This document shows, piece by piece, positions 25,625-34,625 of a DNA stretch of 64,000 nt. Under the pieces are notes generated by a model. The model saw only the letters and a list, made by a program, of their open reading frames with translations. It was not told the DNA's origin and searched no databases. This DNA is from Streptomyces sp. NBC_00513 (GTDB taxonomy: Bacteria; Actinomycetota; Actinomycetes; Streptomycetales; Streptomycetaceae): the NCBI RefSeq assembly GCF_041431415.1, contig NZ_CP107845.1:1302001-1366000 (forward strand). The letters run 5' to 3'. The position numbers and the translations under genes are program-made. Every line of letters begins with the position of its first letter. Position 1 is the stretch's first letter.

Positions 25625-26797
25625 ATGGGCCTCCTCCTCACCGCCGCGTACGTCTCCCTCGCCGCCTGGCTCTGGCTCGCCCTCGCCCAGGGCATGTTCT
25701 GGCGCACCGACGTCCGGCTCCCCCGGCGTACCGACCCCGCGCACTGGCCGTCGGTCGCGATCGTCGTCCCGGCCCGGGACGAGGCGCGGGTGCTCCCGCT
25801 CAGCCTCCCGTCCCTGATCGCCCAGGACTATCCGGGTGCCGCCGAGATCTTCCTGGTCGACGACGGCAGCACCGATGGCACCGCCGATCTCGCCCGGCGC
25901 CTGGCGGGCGAGCAGCCGGGGCTCGCTCTGACGGTCCTCTCCCCCGGCGAACCGGAACCGGGGTGGACCGGCAAACTGTGGGCCCTGCGCCACGGCATCG
26001 GGCAGGCCCGCACGGCCCGCACCGCGGAGCCGGACTTCCTCCTGCTCACCGACGCCGACATCGCCCACGAGCCCGACAGCCTCCGCGAGCTCGTCGCCGC
26101 CGCGACCTCCGCGGACCTCGACCTGGTCTCACAGATGGCCCGGTTGCGGGTGACGAGCCCGTGGGAACGCCTCGTCGTCCCCGCCTTCGTGTACTTCTTC
26201 GCACAGCTCTACCCGTTCCGGTGGGTCAACCGCCCCGGCGGCCGGACCGCCGCCGCCGCCGGCGGGTGCGTGTTGCTCCGTACCGCGACCGCCGTACGCG
26301 CCGGCGTCCCCGACTCCATCCGACAGGCCGTCATCGACGACGTGTCGCTCGCCCGCGCCGTGCGTCGGTCCGGCGGCAGGATCTGGTTGGGGCTGGCGGA
26401 GCGGGTGGACAGCGTGCGCCCGTACCCCGCGCTGGGCGATCTGTGGCGGATGGTCTCGCGCAGCGCGTACACCCAACTGCGCCACCAGCCGCTGCTGCTG
26501 GCCGGCGCGGTGGTCGGCCTGACGGTGGTCTACCTCGTCCCGCCCGTGGCCCTCGTCGTGGGACTGGCAGCCGCGCACCCCGCCCCGGCGTGGGCGGGCG
26601 GTCTCGCCTGGCTGCTGATGGCGGGCACCTACCTGCCGATGCTGCGCTACTACCGGCAGTCGGCCGCCTTGGCCCCGCTGCTTCCTTTCACGGCGCTGCT
26701 CTACCTCCTGATGACCGTGGACTCCGCCGTCCTGCACCACCGGGGTCGCGGGGCGGCCTGGAAAGGTCGCACCTATGCCCGTCCGACCGACGCCTGA
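25625..26797 (+). CDS. Family 2 glycosyltransferase, HpnB-like
   Basis: 390 aa membrane protein. One N-terminal helix (3-22), then a GT-A domain with VVPARDEA, DDGSTDGT, the metal-binding TDADIAH and the acceptor-site DDVSLAR, and three C-terminal helices (about 285-380). The order matches hopene-associated glycosyltransferase HpnB and other lipid-linked glycosyltransferases. No hopanoid biosynthesis gene is adjacent, so the hopanoid link is family-level only. Confidence 0.87.
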   Translation: MGLLLTAAYVSLAAWLWLALAQGMFWRTDVRLPRRTDPAHWPSVAIVVPARDEARVLPLSLPSLIAQDYPGAAEIFLVDDGSTDGTADLARRLAGEQPGLALTVLSPGEPEPGWTGKLWALRHGIGQARTARTAEPDFLLLTDADIAHEPDSLRELVAAATSADLDLVSQMARLRVTSPWERLVVPAFVYFFAQLYPFRWVNRPGGRTAAAAGGCVLLRTATAVRAGVPDSIRQAVIDDVSLARAVRRSGGRIWLGLAERVDSVRPYPALGDLWRMVSRSAYTQLRHQPLLLAGAVVGLTVVYLVPPVALVVGLAAAHPAPAWAGGLAWLLMAGTYLPMLRYYRQSAALAPLLPFTALLYLLMTVDSAVLHHRGRGAAWKGRTYARPTDA

Positions 26798-26959
26798 ACC
26801 GACCGGGCCCCACCTGAAAGCGTGTCATCCGAGGTCATCGCGTTGTGACGGAACGTCAGCACCACATGGGTGCACCGCACAACCGGTCGGTACGAGTAGC
26901 AGCAAGTCGGGGCGGAAGTGGCGAATCGTGCACGCGGAGGTGAAGTGAAGCCTGTGGCT

Positions 26960-26983
26960 CTGACCTGCGAATATGCAGGTCAG
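26960..26983. promoter_or_regulatory. Perfect inverted repeat CTGACCTGC / GCAGGTCAG
   Basis: 9-bp arms with a 6-bp AT-rich centre (gaatat), 61 bp before the next start codon. Probably an operator, since it lies upstream of the -10. Nearby GTCAT/TGAC elements at 26823-26860 add possible half-sites. Confidence 0.45.
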
Positions 26984-27030
26984 GGCGGTGTTGGTCACAC
27001 CTCGCTATGGACCCGGTGAAGTCGTGGGCT

Positions 27031-27043
27031 TAACTTAGGTCCC
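27031..27043 (+). promoter_or_regulatory. Likely leaderless -10 (TAACTT) of the DUF6643-like gene
   Basis: TAACTT at 27031-27036 is followed by 7 nt and the ATG; no Shine-Dalgarno sequence. Confidence 0.45.
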
Positions 27044-27547
27044 ATGACCTCCCCCCGCTCCACTTATGGCGGCGGTTACTACTCCGCGCCCTCCTTCCCG
27101 GACACCCCCATCTACGACTCCCTCGTCGCCGAACGCGGCACCCCGCAGATCGCGCCGATCCGTGTCCCGGCCCAGTACGACTCTCCGAGTGCCGGTTATT
27201 CGAGCGGTGGGTACCTGCCGGCCCTCCCGTCCGCCCTGCCCGCCCTGCCGCCCGCACCGCAGCAGCAGCAGGCTCCGGCGTACGGGTACCCGTACCAGCA
27301 GCAGTCCGCACCGCAGCAGATGCCCGTGCCGTTGCAGCAGGCGCCCGCGCCGTACATCCCGCAGCAGCAGCCCGTCGCCTCGCGTCCGGTGTACGCGCAG
27401 CAGCAGCCGCAGCAGCCCCGTCCGGTCGCCACGGGCACCGGGTACGAGGCCATGCGCCCGGCGGCTCCCAGGCCGATGCAGGCACCCGTGCAGGCCACCT
27501 CGTACGAGGACCCGTACGGCCGCCAGTACCAGGGGCGCGGCTACTGA
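27044..27547 (+). CDS. DUF6643-like Gln/Pro-rich protein
   Basis: 167 aa. Residues 1-45 are conserved-looking (TYGGGYYSAP, PIYDSLVAERGTPQIAPIRVP); the rest is a disordered Gln/Pro/Tyr/Ala-rich stretch with clusters of QQQ, ending in YEDPYGRQYQGRGY. No enzyme, membrane or export signal. I recognise a small Streptomyces-restricted family of unknown function. The promoter region upstream carries a perfect inverted repeat. Confidence 0.8.
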   Translation: MTSPRSTYGGGYYSAPSFPDTPIYDSLVAERGTPQIAPIRVPAQYDSPSAGYSSGGYLPALPSALPALPPAPQQQQAPAYGYPYQQQSAPQQMPVPLQQAPAPYIPQQQPVASRPVYAQQQPQQPRPVATGTGYEAMRPAAPRPMQAPVQATSYEDPYGRQYQGRGY

Positions 27548-27616
27548 CCGGTCCTGCCGGAGGTCGGGTGATCGGCGCCGCACGGCGCTGACCTGGGGAC
27601 GCGTGAGGGCGGCCGG

Positions 27617-27628
27617 TAAAATGCCCTC
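27617..27628 (+). promoter_or_regulatory. Likely leaderless -10 (TAAAAT) of the MOSC gene
   Basis: TAAAAT at 27617-27622 is one of the best -10 matches in the window and sits 6 nt before the ATG. Confidence 0.55.
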
Positions 27629-28456
27629 ATGCCGACCCTGTATGTCCATTCGCTCCATGTCCATCCCGTCAAGTCGGTGGCGGGGATCGCTCCCGACGAG
27701 GTGGCCGTGGAGCCCTGGGGTCTGTCCGGTGACCGCCGCTGGGCCGTGGTCGACGTCGAGGGTTCGGTCGTCACCCAACGGCAGCAGCCCCGGCTGGCCT
27801 TGGCTTCCTCGCGTCCGCTCGCGGCCGGCCGGATCGTGCTGTCCGCGCCCGGAATGGCGGACCTGACGGTGGAGGTGCCTGAGCCGGGGCCGCTGGAGCC
27901 GGTCGTGCTGTTCGGCAAGAAGATCGAGACGGTGGTCGCCGCCGGCGAGGCCGGCGACTGGCTCAGCGCCTTCCTCGGGATGCCCGTCCGGCTGGTGCAC
28001 CTCGACGATCCGGCCGTCCGACGCCCGGTGGACCCGGACTACGCGCTGCCCGGCGAGACCGTGAGCCTGGCCGACGCCTATCCGCTGTTGATCACCACCC
28101 TGGCCTCGCTGGAGGCCCTGAACGAGCTGATCGCCCGCGGGGACCATCCTGAGGAGGGGCCGCTGCCGATGAACCGGTTCCGGCCGAGCCTGGTGGTGGC
28201 GGGTGGCGGGGCCTGGGCCGAGGACGGCTGGCGGCGGATCGCGGTGGGCGACACCGCCGTGTTCCGGGGGGTGCGGGAATGCGGGCGGTGCGTCGTCACG
28301 ACCACCGACCAGCGGACGGCGACGCGGGGCAAGGAGCCCCTCAAGACCCTGGCCCGACACCGGCGGATCGGGAAGTCCCTCGCTTTCGGACGGCAGGTGG
28401 CGCCGGTGGCACTGGGCACGGTGCGCGTGGGCGACGAGGTCCGCGTCCTGGAGTGA
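27629..28456 (+). CDS. MOSC domain protein with N-terminal beta-barrel
   Basis: 275 aa. The N-terminal beta-barrel domain opens with LHVHPVKSVAGI and GDRRWAVVD; the C-terminal MOSC domain has the conserved cysteine in VRECGRCVVTT and MNRFRPSLVVAG. The family (mARC/YcbX type) binds molybdenum cofactor and reduces N-hydroxylated compounds, usually with an iron-sulfur or flavin partner. No ferredoxin domain is fused and none is adjacent. Confidence 0.9.
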   Translation: MPTLYVHSLHVHPVKSVAGIAPDEVAVEPWGLSGDRRWAVVDVEGSVVTQRQQPRLALASSRPLAAGRIVLSAPGMADLTVEVPEPGPLEPVVLFGKKIETVVAAGEAGDWLSAFLGMPVRLVHLDDPAVRRPVDPDYALPGETVSLADAYPLLITTLASLEALNELIARGDHPEEGPLPMNRFRPSLVVAGGGAWAEDGWRRIAVGDTAVFRGVRECGRCVVTTTDQRTATRGKEPLKTLARHRRIGKSLAFGRQVAPVALGTVRVGDEVRVLE

Positions 28457-28473
28457 GCACGCCGACCACGACC

Positions 28474-28509
28474 GGGCCGGGGTGACCGTCCGGGCCGGGG
28501 TGACCGTCC
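28474..28509 (+). repeat. Two tandem 18-bp repeats
   Basis: GGGCCGGGGTGACCGTCC twice in perfect tandem, 17 bp after the MOSC stop codon. The remaining DNA up to 28739 shows no gene. Confidence 0.7.
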
Positions 28510-28739
28510 GGACCGGTGCCGCCGGAACTACACCTTCGAGGGGCTCGACCCGCCCCACGGAACCAACCGGCCCGGCGGGGCCGTTGAATGACTCGGGACG
28601 GGTGACACCGGACGGCCGGCGCACGGGGGACGTGCACCGGATCGGGTGACCACATGTCCGCGCGTCCCGGAATGCGCGTCCACCGGGCATGCGGGAGGCT
28701 TGGACGCGCAGACAGACGGAGGCAAGGGGGTGCCGGACC

Positions 28740-29351
28740 GTGCGGACAGCAATGGGTGTGTGGCGTTGGCGGCGCAATCCGCTGCGCCGACCGACCGATC
28801 TCTTCGAGGCGTGGGTGGCGTTCGCCGCCGTGATCTGCGTCCTGCTGGTGGCTCCGGCCGTCGGCTGGGCCACGGGACTCCAGGTGGACGGCACCCTTCA
28901 GCGCGCCGCGAGCGAACAGCGGCAGGAGCGGCAACTGGTGCCGGCGGTGGTGCTCCGCACGGCTCCGGACCCGCCCGCCGGCGCGGAGAGCGATCCGACG
29001 GCCGACCGGCAGACCCCGGCACGGACTCAGGTCGTGGCCTCCTGGATCGCGCCCGACGGCACCAGCCGTCAGGGGACGGTGCCGGCCGCCGAGGAGCCAC
29101 CGCGTCCCGGGGACAGATTCCGGATGTGGACCGACTCCGGGGGGCGGCTGGTGGGCCGCCCGCTCGACCCGTCGGCGGCGTCCTTCCACGCGACGATGGC
29201 CGGTCTCGCCGCCGCCCTGGGCCTGGCCGCCCTGGTGGAGACGGTCCGGCGTCTGGTCGTACGCCGGCTCATGCATCGGCGGTACTCGCGTCTGGACCGT
29301 GCGTGGGCGGCGGCCGGCTCGGACTGGGGCCGGGCGGGTGCGGGCAGCTGA
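28740..29351 (+). CDS. Rv1733c-like two-helix membrane protein
   Basis: 203 aa. Basic Trp/Arg start (WRWRRNPLRRPTDLFEAW), first helix about 27-48, an extracytoplasmic domain (about 50-140) containing ASWIAPDG and PGDRFRMW, second helix about 148-170, then a basic cytosolic tail. This matches the actinobacterial Rv1733c family, of unknown role. GTG 28740 was chosen because GGGGG lies 9 nt upstream; the ATG at 28752 is an alternative. Confidence 0.82.
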   Translation: MRTAMGVWRWRRNPLRRPTDLFEAWVAFAAVICVLLVAPAVGWATGLQVDGTLQRAASEQRQERQLVPAVVLRTAPDPPAGAESDPTADRQTPARTQVVASWIAPDGTSRQGTVPAAEEPPRPGDRFRMWTDSGGRLVGRPLDPSAASFHATMAGLAAALGLAALVETVRRLVVRRLMHRRYSRLDRAWAAAGSDWGRAGAGS

Positions 29352-29441
29352 CCTGGCAACTCATCGGCCCCGCGCGCGCTACGGTGGTCCGGGTGGTTCA
29401 GCCGCTCCAGGCACTTCGATCTCTTTGAGCTGCCTCGGTGG

Positions 29442-29465
29442 CGTCAGTCGCTGACGTCAGTCGCT
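29442..29465. repeat. Direct repeat CGTCAGTCGCT, 13-bp period
   Basis: Two copies at 29442-29452 and 29455-29465; the palindrome TGACGTCA is formed at their junction. It lies 49-72 bp upstream of the beta-helix/AAA gene and may be a regulator site. Confidence 0.4.
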
Positions 29466-29513
29466 TCGGCAGCGGGATTACCGCGAATACGAGGGTGGGG
29501 GCACGACAGCACC

Positions 29514-31982
29514 ATGGCTCAGGGCACGGTCCAGGTGACACACGGCGGGGCTTCGCGGTGGCGCCGCCGCTCCGGTGAGTATCCGACACTGAGCGCCGCG
29601 CTCGCGGTCGCGGGCGACGGGGACGTCCTCTCCATCGGCCCCGGCACCTACCGCGAGAACCTGGTCCTGGAACACGCCGTGACGCTGCGCGGCCTGGAGG
29701 GCGGGGTGGGTTCGGTACGGATCGCCCCGCTCGACGGGGTGGCGCTGACCGTGCGCGCCTCCGCCGTGATCCAGGACCTGTACCTGGAGGGCCAGGACCG
29801 GGCGGCGCCCGCGCTGCTCGTGGAGGACGGCTCCCCCGAGTTGACCGACCTGCGCGTCAACACCCGCTCGGCGGCCGGCATCGAGGTGCGCGGCAGCGGG
29901 GCCCGGCCGCTGGTGCGCCGTTGCACGGTGGAGAATCCCACCGGGGTCGGCATCGCCGTGCTCGACGGCGGCGGCGGGGTGTTCGAGGAGTGCGAGGTCG
30001 TGGCCGCGGGCCAGACCGGGGTGTCGGTGCGCGGTGGCGCGCGACCGCGTCTGGAACGCTGCCGCATCCACCACGCCACGGGCGCGGGCATCGGCGTCAC
30101 CGGCGAGGGCTCCGGCCTGGAGGCGCTGGGCTGCGAGGTGTACGAGATCAAGGGTGCCGGTGTCCAGGTCGCGGCGCGGGCCACCGCCCGGCTCACCGAC
30201 TCCTCGGTGCACCGCACCTCGGCCGACGGGGTCACCCTCGACACGGACGCGGTGCTCACGCTCGCCGGCTGTGACATCCACGACATCCCGGAGAACGCGG
30301 TCGATCTGCGCTCCCGTTCGGTGCTGACGCTCAGCCGCACCACCGTGCGGCGCTTCGGTCGCAACGGCCTGTCGGTGTGGGATCCGGGGACCCGGGTGGT
30401 CGCCGAGTCCTGCGAGATCCACGACAGCACCGGCGACTATCCGGCGGTGTGGGTCAGCGACGGGGCCACGGCCTCGTTGGACTCCTGCCGGGTGCACGAC
30501 GTGCCGGACGCGCTGTTCGTCCTGGACCGGGGCTCCCGTGTCGACGTCGTCGACAGTGATCTCTCCCAGGTCCGCAACACCGCCGTCTCGGTGAGCGACG
30601 GGGCGACGGCGCAGTTGGACGACTGCCGGATCCGGGAGGCGGCGACCGGGGCCTGGTTCCGCGACCACGGCAGCGGCGGCACCCTCGCCAACTGCACCGT
30701 CGACTCGGTACAGACGGGTGTGATCGTCACCAAGGGCGCCGACCCGGTGTTGGAGCGGTGCACGGTCACTTCCCCCACGGAGGCGGGGTTCTATGTGTCG
30801 GCGGGCGGTCGAGGGACTTTCACGGCCTGCCGGGTGAGCGGCAGTTCCGGCTTCGGTTTCCATGTCATCGACGGCTCGCGCACCACCCTCGCGAAGTGCC
30901 ACACCGAGCGCTGCGCGCGCGGCGGCTACGAGTTCGCGGAGGACGGCCCGGTGACCGAGGACTGCACGAGCGACGAGTCCGGGCCGCGGCTCGCCGCCCA
31001 GTCGGCCGCGGTCGGCGGGGCGGGCGGGGCGCAGGCGGGGATCCGTACCCTCGTGGCGGACCAGAGCCCGGCGGCGCGGGCGGCGGACGTGCCGCCGGCC
31101 CGGTCCGGCGAGCCCGAGGCGGAGCGGGCGACGCCGGCCCGCGGGTCGGGCGAGGTGTTGGGCCACCTGGACGCGCTGGTGGGCCTGGACAGCGTCAAGC
31201 GCGAGGTGCGCGCCCTCACCGACATGATCGAGGTCGGTCGCCGACGGCAGCAGGCGGGCCTCAAGGCCGCCTCGGTGCGCCGGCACCTGGTCTTCACCGG
31301 CTCCCCCGGTACGGGGAAGACGACCGTGGCCCGTCTCTACGGGGAGATCCTCGCCTCGCTCGGGGTGTTGGAGCGGGGTCACCTGGTCGAGGTGTCCCGG
31401 GTGGACCTGGTCGGCGAGCACATCGGGTCGACGGCGATCCGTACCCAGGAGGCGTTCGACCGGGCGCGCGGCGGGGTGCTGTTCATCGACGAGGCGTACG
31501 CGCTGGCCCCGGAGGACTCGGGGCGGGACTTCGGGCGCGAGGCGATCGACACGCTGGTGAAGCTGATGGAGGACCACCGTGACGCGGTGGTGGTGATCGT
31601 CGCCGGCTACACCGCGGAGATGGACCGGTTCCTGACCGTGAATCCGGGTGTCGCCTCGCGGTTCTCCCGCACCATCACCTTCGGCGACTACGGGCCCGAG
31701 GAACTGCTGCGGATCGTGGAGCAGCAGGCGGAGGAGCACGAGTACCGGCTGGGCGAGGGCACCCCGAAGGCCCTGTTGGCGTACTTCACGGACCTTCCCA
31801 AGGGGCCTGCCTTCGGCAACGGCCGCACCGCGCGCCAGACCTTCGAGGCGATGGTCGAGCGGCACGCCGGGCGGGTGGCGCAGCTCGCCGATCCGGGGAC
31901 CGACGAGCTGACCCTGCTCTTCCCGGAGGACCTTCCGGTGCTGCCGGGGCCGACGGCCGCGCTGCCGGCCGGGACGCTCTGA
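29514..31982 (+). CDS. Right-handed beta-helix - AAA+ ATPase fusion (CbbX/EccA-like)
   Basis: 822 aa. Residues about 20-490 are a right-handed parallel beta-helix: roughly twenty repeats of a 22-25 residue coil with motifs such as [23 protein letters not shown] and LDSCRVHDV. After a 65-residue linker comes an AAA+ domain of the CbbX/SpoVK/EccA group: Walker [11 protein letters not shown] near 597-604, Walker B VLFIDEAY near 655, and the VVVIVAGYT sensor strand. No signal peptide, so it is cytosolic. Known: related AAA proteins remodel Rubisco (CbbX) or type VII secretion substrates (EccA). Inferred: the helix is the substrate- or ligand-binding part. No ESX gene is adjacent. Confidence 0.9.
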   Translation: MAQGTVQVTHGGASRWRRRSGEYPTLSAALAVAGDGDVLSIGPGTYRENLVLEHAVTLRGLEGGVGSVRIAPLDGVALTVRASAVIQDLYLEGQDRAAPALLVEDGSPELTDLRVNTRSAAGIEVRGSGARPLVRRCTVENPTGVGIAVLDGGGGVFEECEVVAAGQTGVSVRGGARPRLERCRIHHATGAGIGVTGEGSGLEALGCEVYEIKGAGVQVAARATARLTDSSVHRTSADGVTLDTDAVLTLAGCDIHDIPENAVDLRSRSVLTLSRTTVRRFGRNGLSVWDPGTRVVAESCEIHDSTGDYPAVWVSDGATASLDSCRVHDVPDALFVLDRGSRVDVVDSDLSQVRNTAVSVSDGATAQLDDCRIREAATGAWFRDHGSGGTLANCTVDSVQTGVIVTKGADPVLERCTVTSPTEAGFYVSAGGRGTFTACRVSGSSGFGFHVIDGSRTTLAKCHTERCARGGYEFAEDGPVTEDCTSDESGPRLAAQSAAVGGAGGAQAGIRTLVADQSPAARAADVPPARSGEPEAERATPARGSGEVLGHLDALVGLDSVKREVRALTDMIEVGRRRQQAGLKAASVRRHLVFTGSPGTGKTTVARLYGEILASLGVLERGHLVEVSRVDLVGEHIGSTAIRTQEAFDRARGGVLFIDEAYALAPEDSGRDFGREAIDTLVKLMEDHRDAVVVIVAGYTAEMDRFLTVNPGVASRFSRTITFGDYGPEELLRIVEQQAEEHEYRLGEGTPKALLAYFTDLPKGPAFGNGRTARQTFEAMVERHAGRVAQLADPGTDELTLLFPEDLPVLPGPTAALPAGTL

Positions 31983-32001
31983 GACGGGTCGGCGGTCGCC
32001 G

Positions 32002-32109
32002 GTTCGCGACGTCGGGTGCGTTCGCGACGTCGGGTGCGTTCGCGGCATCGGGTGCGTTCGTGGCTTCTGATTCGTTCGTGGCATCGGGTGCGTTCGTGGC
32101 ATCCGCTCA
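32002..32109. repeat. Six tandem 18-bp repeats between convergent genes
   Basis: Units start at 32002, 32020, 32038, 32056, 32074 and 32092. Copies 1 and 2 are identical (GTTCGCGACGTCGGGTGC); copies 3-6 diverge stepwise (GTTCGCGGCATC, GTTCGTGGCTTC, GTTCGTGGCATC). The last copy contains the stop codon of the convergent membrane-protein gene (32107-32109). Unit length is a multiple of three, so antisense frames stay open through it. Confidence 0.9.
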
Positions 32110-34455
32110 CCGGTCGAGCCGGTTTCCCGGTCTCTGCTGCGGGACGTCGGCCGCGTCGGCCCCCGTCATGACGGCCAGGCGGGCGAGCAGCCTGTCCCGT
32201 TCGGCGGCGAACGCCGGGTCGGCCTGGTAGTCGGAGTGTCCGAGGATCGGCGCGGGAAGCGGGTGGAGTTCGCTGCGCCCGTAGGCGAGCGGATCGACGA
32301 GCGGGCCCCGGTCCACGTCCTTGTCGGGGCAGGCCCCGACCGGGCCGCCGATGGGATCGGTGGCCCGCCACAGGTTGCGCCAGCAGTCCAGGTCCCGGTG
32401 GAGGGCGGTGAGGGGTCCGGGGCCGAAGTAGGCGGGGAACCAGCGTCCGTAGAGCCGGGCCAGCGGGGATCCGTAGGTCAGCAGCGCGACCCGGCCTCGG
32501 ACGTCCGGCGGCAACTGCCAGACGGCGGCGGCCGCGAGGACACTGCCCTGTGAGTGACCCGAGATGACCAGGCGGCCACCGGTGAGCCCGGTCCAGGCGG
32601 TCATCCGCCAGGTCAGGTCCGGTACGGCCCGCTCGGCGTAGCAGGGCGGCGCGAACGGGTGGGCGGCGCGCGGCCAGAAGGTTCCCACGTCCCACAGGAT
32701 CCCTATGGTGCGGCGGGCGGCCGGGTCCCGGTAGGCGCGCCGGCCCCAGGTGACGAACAGGACGAAGCCGAAACCGATCAGCCAGGAACCGGTGTCCTGG
32801 GCGGTGCGGGCGGCGGCTTCCACCGCGGGGTGGCTGCCCCGGGCCGCCTCGCCGGGGACCTGCTCGCTGATCCAGGCCCCGGCCAGGGCGCCCGCGCCGA
32901 GCAGGAGCGTTATGCCGGAGACGGCCGCCACGAACCAGGGCGCGGAGTCGGTGAGGGCGGCGGCCGCCCGGGCGCCGGCGATCCGGCGGCTGCGCGCCGG
33001 GTCGGCGGGCTCGTCGGGGTACTCGGCGGCGACGGTGACCGCCAGCCGGCGCGTCGTGAGGGCCCCGCGCACGGCGAACCAGGCGGCGAGCAGGGCGAGG
33101 ACGAGCAGCAGGGGCGGCAGCACGGCGGCCTGCCAGGACAGCAGTACGGGCGGCCCGGGCAGGGTGGCTCCGGCCATGCCCGGGGTGTCTCCGCCGTCCA
33201 GCCAGTCGGCGACGCGTTGGGCGACGCCGCCGGACATGACCCCGCCGAGGGCGCACCCGAGCATGGCCACGGCCGGACCGCCGAGGCCCCGCAGGGCCGC
33301 CGCGGGGTCGGGGGCAGCCCGGTGGAGGCGGCGGGCGACGACGGCCAGGGCGAGGGCGCAGCAGCCCTGGCCGAGCATCAGCGCCCCGAACGCGAAGTCT
33401 CCGGGCAGCCGCCCCGCGGAGGTCCAGCCGGATCGTGACCAGGACGCGTACACCAGGACGGCGCCGAGCAGTCCGAGGGCGCCGCGCGGCAGCAGGGCCA
33501 CGGCGGCCCGGTCGAGCCGGTGGTCGGGGCGTGCCTCGGTGCGGCCGCGCCGGCAGACCACGCAGACCACGCAGAGGGCCGTGCCGGCGAGCAGGACCTG
33601 GAGCACCCAGCCGGTGGCTTCGAGGACGGGGGTCCCGGCGCGGCGGTCGTACGCGGCGGCGGGCACGGCGACGGCCACCGCGACGGTGAGCAGTCCGGCG
33701 GCGGTGTGGGCGGCGCGCAGTCGGGCCACGAGGCGGCGCCCGTACCAGAATCCGGGCCGGCCGAGTGCGGGGGTGTCGTCCTCGGGGTTGTCGGGCTCGG
33801 CGGCGCCGGCGGGGGGCGGCTGGGACTCGTAGGCGCTCCAGGTGCGGTCGGAGAGGTACCAGAGCAGCCCGGTCAGTGCGGCCGGGAGCAGCGCGCCGAG
33901 CGCGAGGCGGCGTCCGGGCTGGCCCCAGGGGCCGTCGGCGCGCGGGAAGGGCAGTTGGTTCGCGCAGCCGCCGGACCCCGCGCACTGCCAGGCGACCAGG
34001 TCGAGTGCGACCTCGCACGCGGCGGCGATCAGCAGCACGGTGAGGCTGAGCGCGAGGAGCCGTACGAGGAGTCCGTACGCGCGCACCGCACGGGGCGAGC
34101 GGCCGGTGGCGGGTGCGGCCGGCCGGGCCCAGTGGGCCAGGTTGGCCACCATGAACGGCAGGAGCAGCAGCCACAGGGCGCGGGCGCCGTTGCCGGAGGT
34201 GAGTCGCGACCAGCAGTAGGCCTCGGGCACGGGTCGACCGACGTACCGCTCGGGGTGGGCCTCGGCGTCGGTGTCCTCGGCGCGTCGGAACACCGCGGCG
34301 GTGGAGTCCCCGGTGATGCGGACGGTGCGCGGGTCTCCGAGGAGTTCGCCGGGGGGTGCGCCGGCGACGCCGTGGACCAGCAGTTCCAGGGCGAGGGGGA
34401 AGGGGGTGGCAGGGGGTCGGTACGGGGAGGGTGGGGCTGTGGGGTGGTCCGGCAC
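32107..34455 (-). CDS. Multi-pass membrane protein with C-terminal lipase-like domain
   Basis: 782 aa. GTG 34455 was chosen because GGAGG sits 5 nt upstream; an ATG at 34551 has no ribosome-binding site. An N-terminal segment with LALELLVHGVAG recalls an alpha/beta-hydrolase oxyanion strand. Then come about ten helices (roughly 95-560), and a C-terminal domain with the nucleophile elbow ISGHSQGSVLAAAAVW, YGSPLARLYGRWFP and the Trp-rich CWRNLWRATDPIGG. The whole protein is seen in Streptomyces as a conserved integral membrane protein. Inferred: a hydrolase fold whose first strand and elbow are split by an inserted membrane domain. Substrate unknown. Confidence 0.82.
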   Translation of the reverse strand: MPDHPTAPPSPYRPPATPFPLALELLVHGVAGAPPGELLGDPRTVRITGDSTAAVFRRAEDTDAEAHPERYVGRPVPEAYCWSRLTSGNGARALWLLLLPFMVANLAHWARPAAPATGRSPRAVRAYGLLVRLLALSLTVLLIAAACEVALDLVAWQCAGSGGCANQLPFPRADGPWGQPGRRLALGALLPAALTGLLWYLSDRTWSAYESQPPPAGAAEPDNPEDDTPALGRPGFWYGRRLVARLRAAHTAAGLLTVAVAVAVPAAAYDRRAGTPVLEATGWVLQVLLAGTALCVVCVVCRRGRTEARPDHRLDRAAVALLPRGALGLLGAVLVYASWSRSGWTSAGRLPGDFAFGALMLGQGCCALALAVVARRLHRAAPDPAAALRGLGGPAVAMLGCALGGVMSGGVAQRVADWLDGGDTPGMAGATLPGPPVLLSWQAAVLPPLLLVLALLAAWFAVRGALTTRRLAVTVAAEYPDEPADPARSRRIAGARAAAALTDSAPWFVAAVSGITLLLGAGALAGAWISEQVPGEAARGSHPAVEAAARTAQDTGSWLIGFGFVLFVTWGRRAYRDPAARRTIGILWDVGTFWPRAAHPFAPPCYAERAVPDLTWRMTAWTGLTGGRLVISGHSQGSVLAAAAVWQLPPDVRGRVALLTYGSPLARLYGRWFPAYFGPGPLTALHRDLDCWRNLWRATDPIGGPVGACPDKDVDRGPLVDPLAYGRSELHPLPAPILGHSDYQADPAFAAERDRLLARLAVMTGADAADVPQQRPGNRLDR

Positions 34456-34576
34456 GGCGGCCTCCGCTCGCGGGGCGGTATCGGCCCCTGACCAGGATCC
34501 CGCCCTGCGGACCCGCTGCCCAGGCCTCCGTTCGCGTGAAAAATCGCCCATCGGGGACTTCTGACGGCACGCCGGC

Positions 34577-34582
34577 TAGGGT
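34577..34582 (+). promoter_or_regulatory. -10 hexamer TAGGGT upstream of the SRPBCC gene
   Basis: A good Streptomyces vegetative -10, 43 bp before the ATG; no clear -35. Confidence 0.35.
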
Positions 34583-34625
34583 GGCGCGCACACGTGTTCC
34601 CTCTTCGTACTCAGGAGGTACCGCC

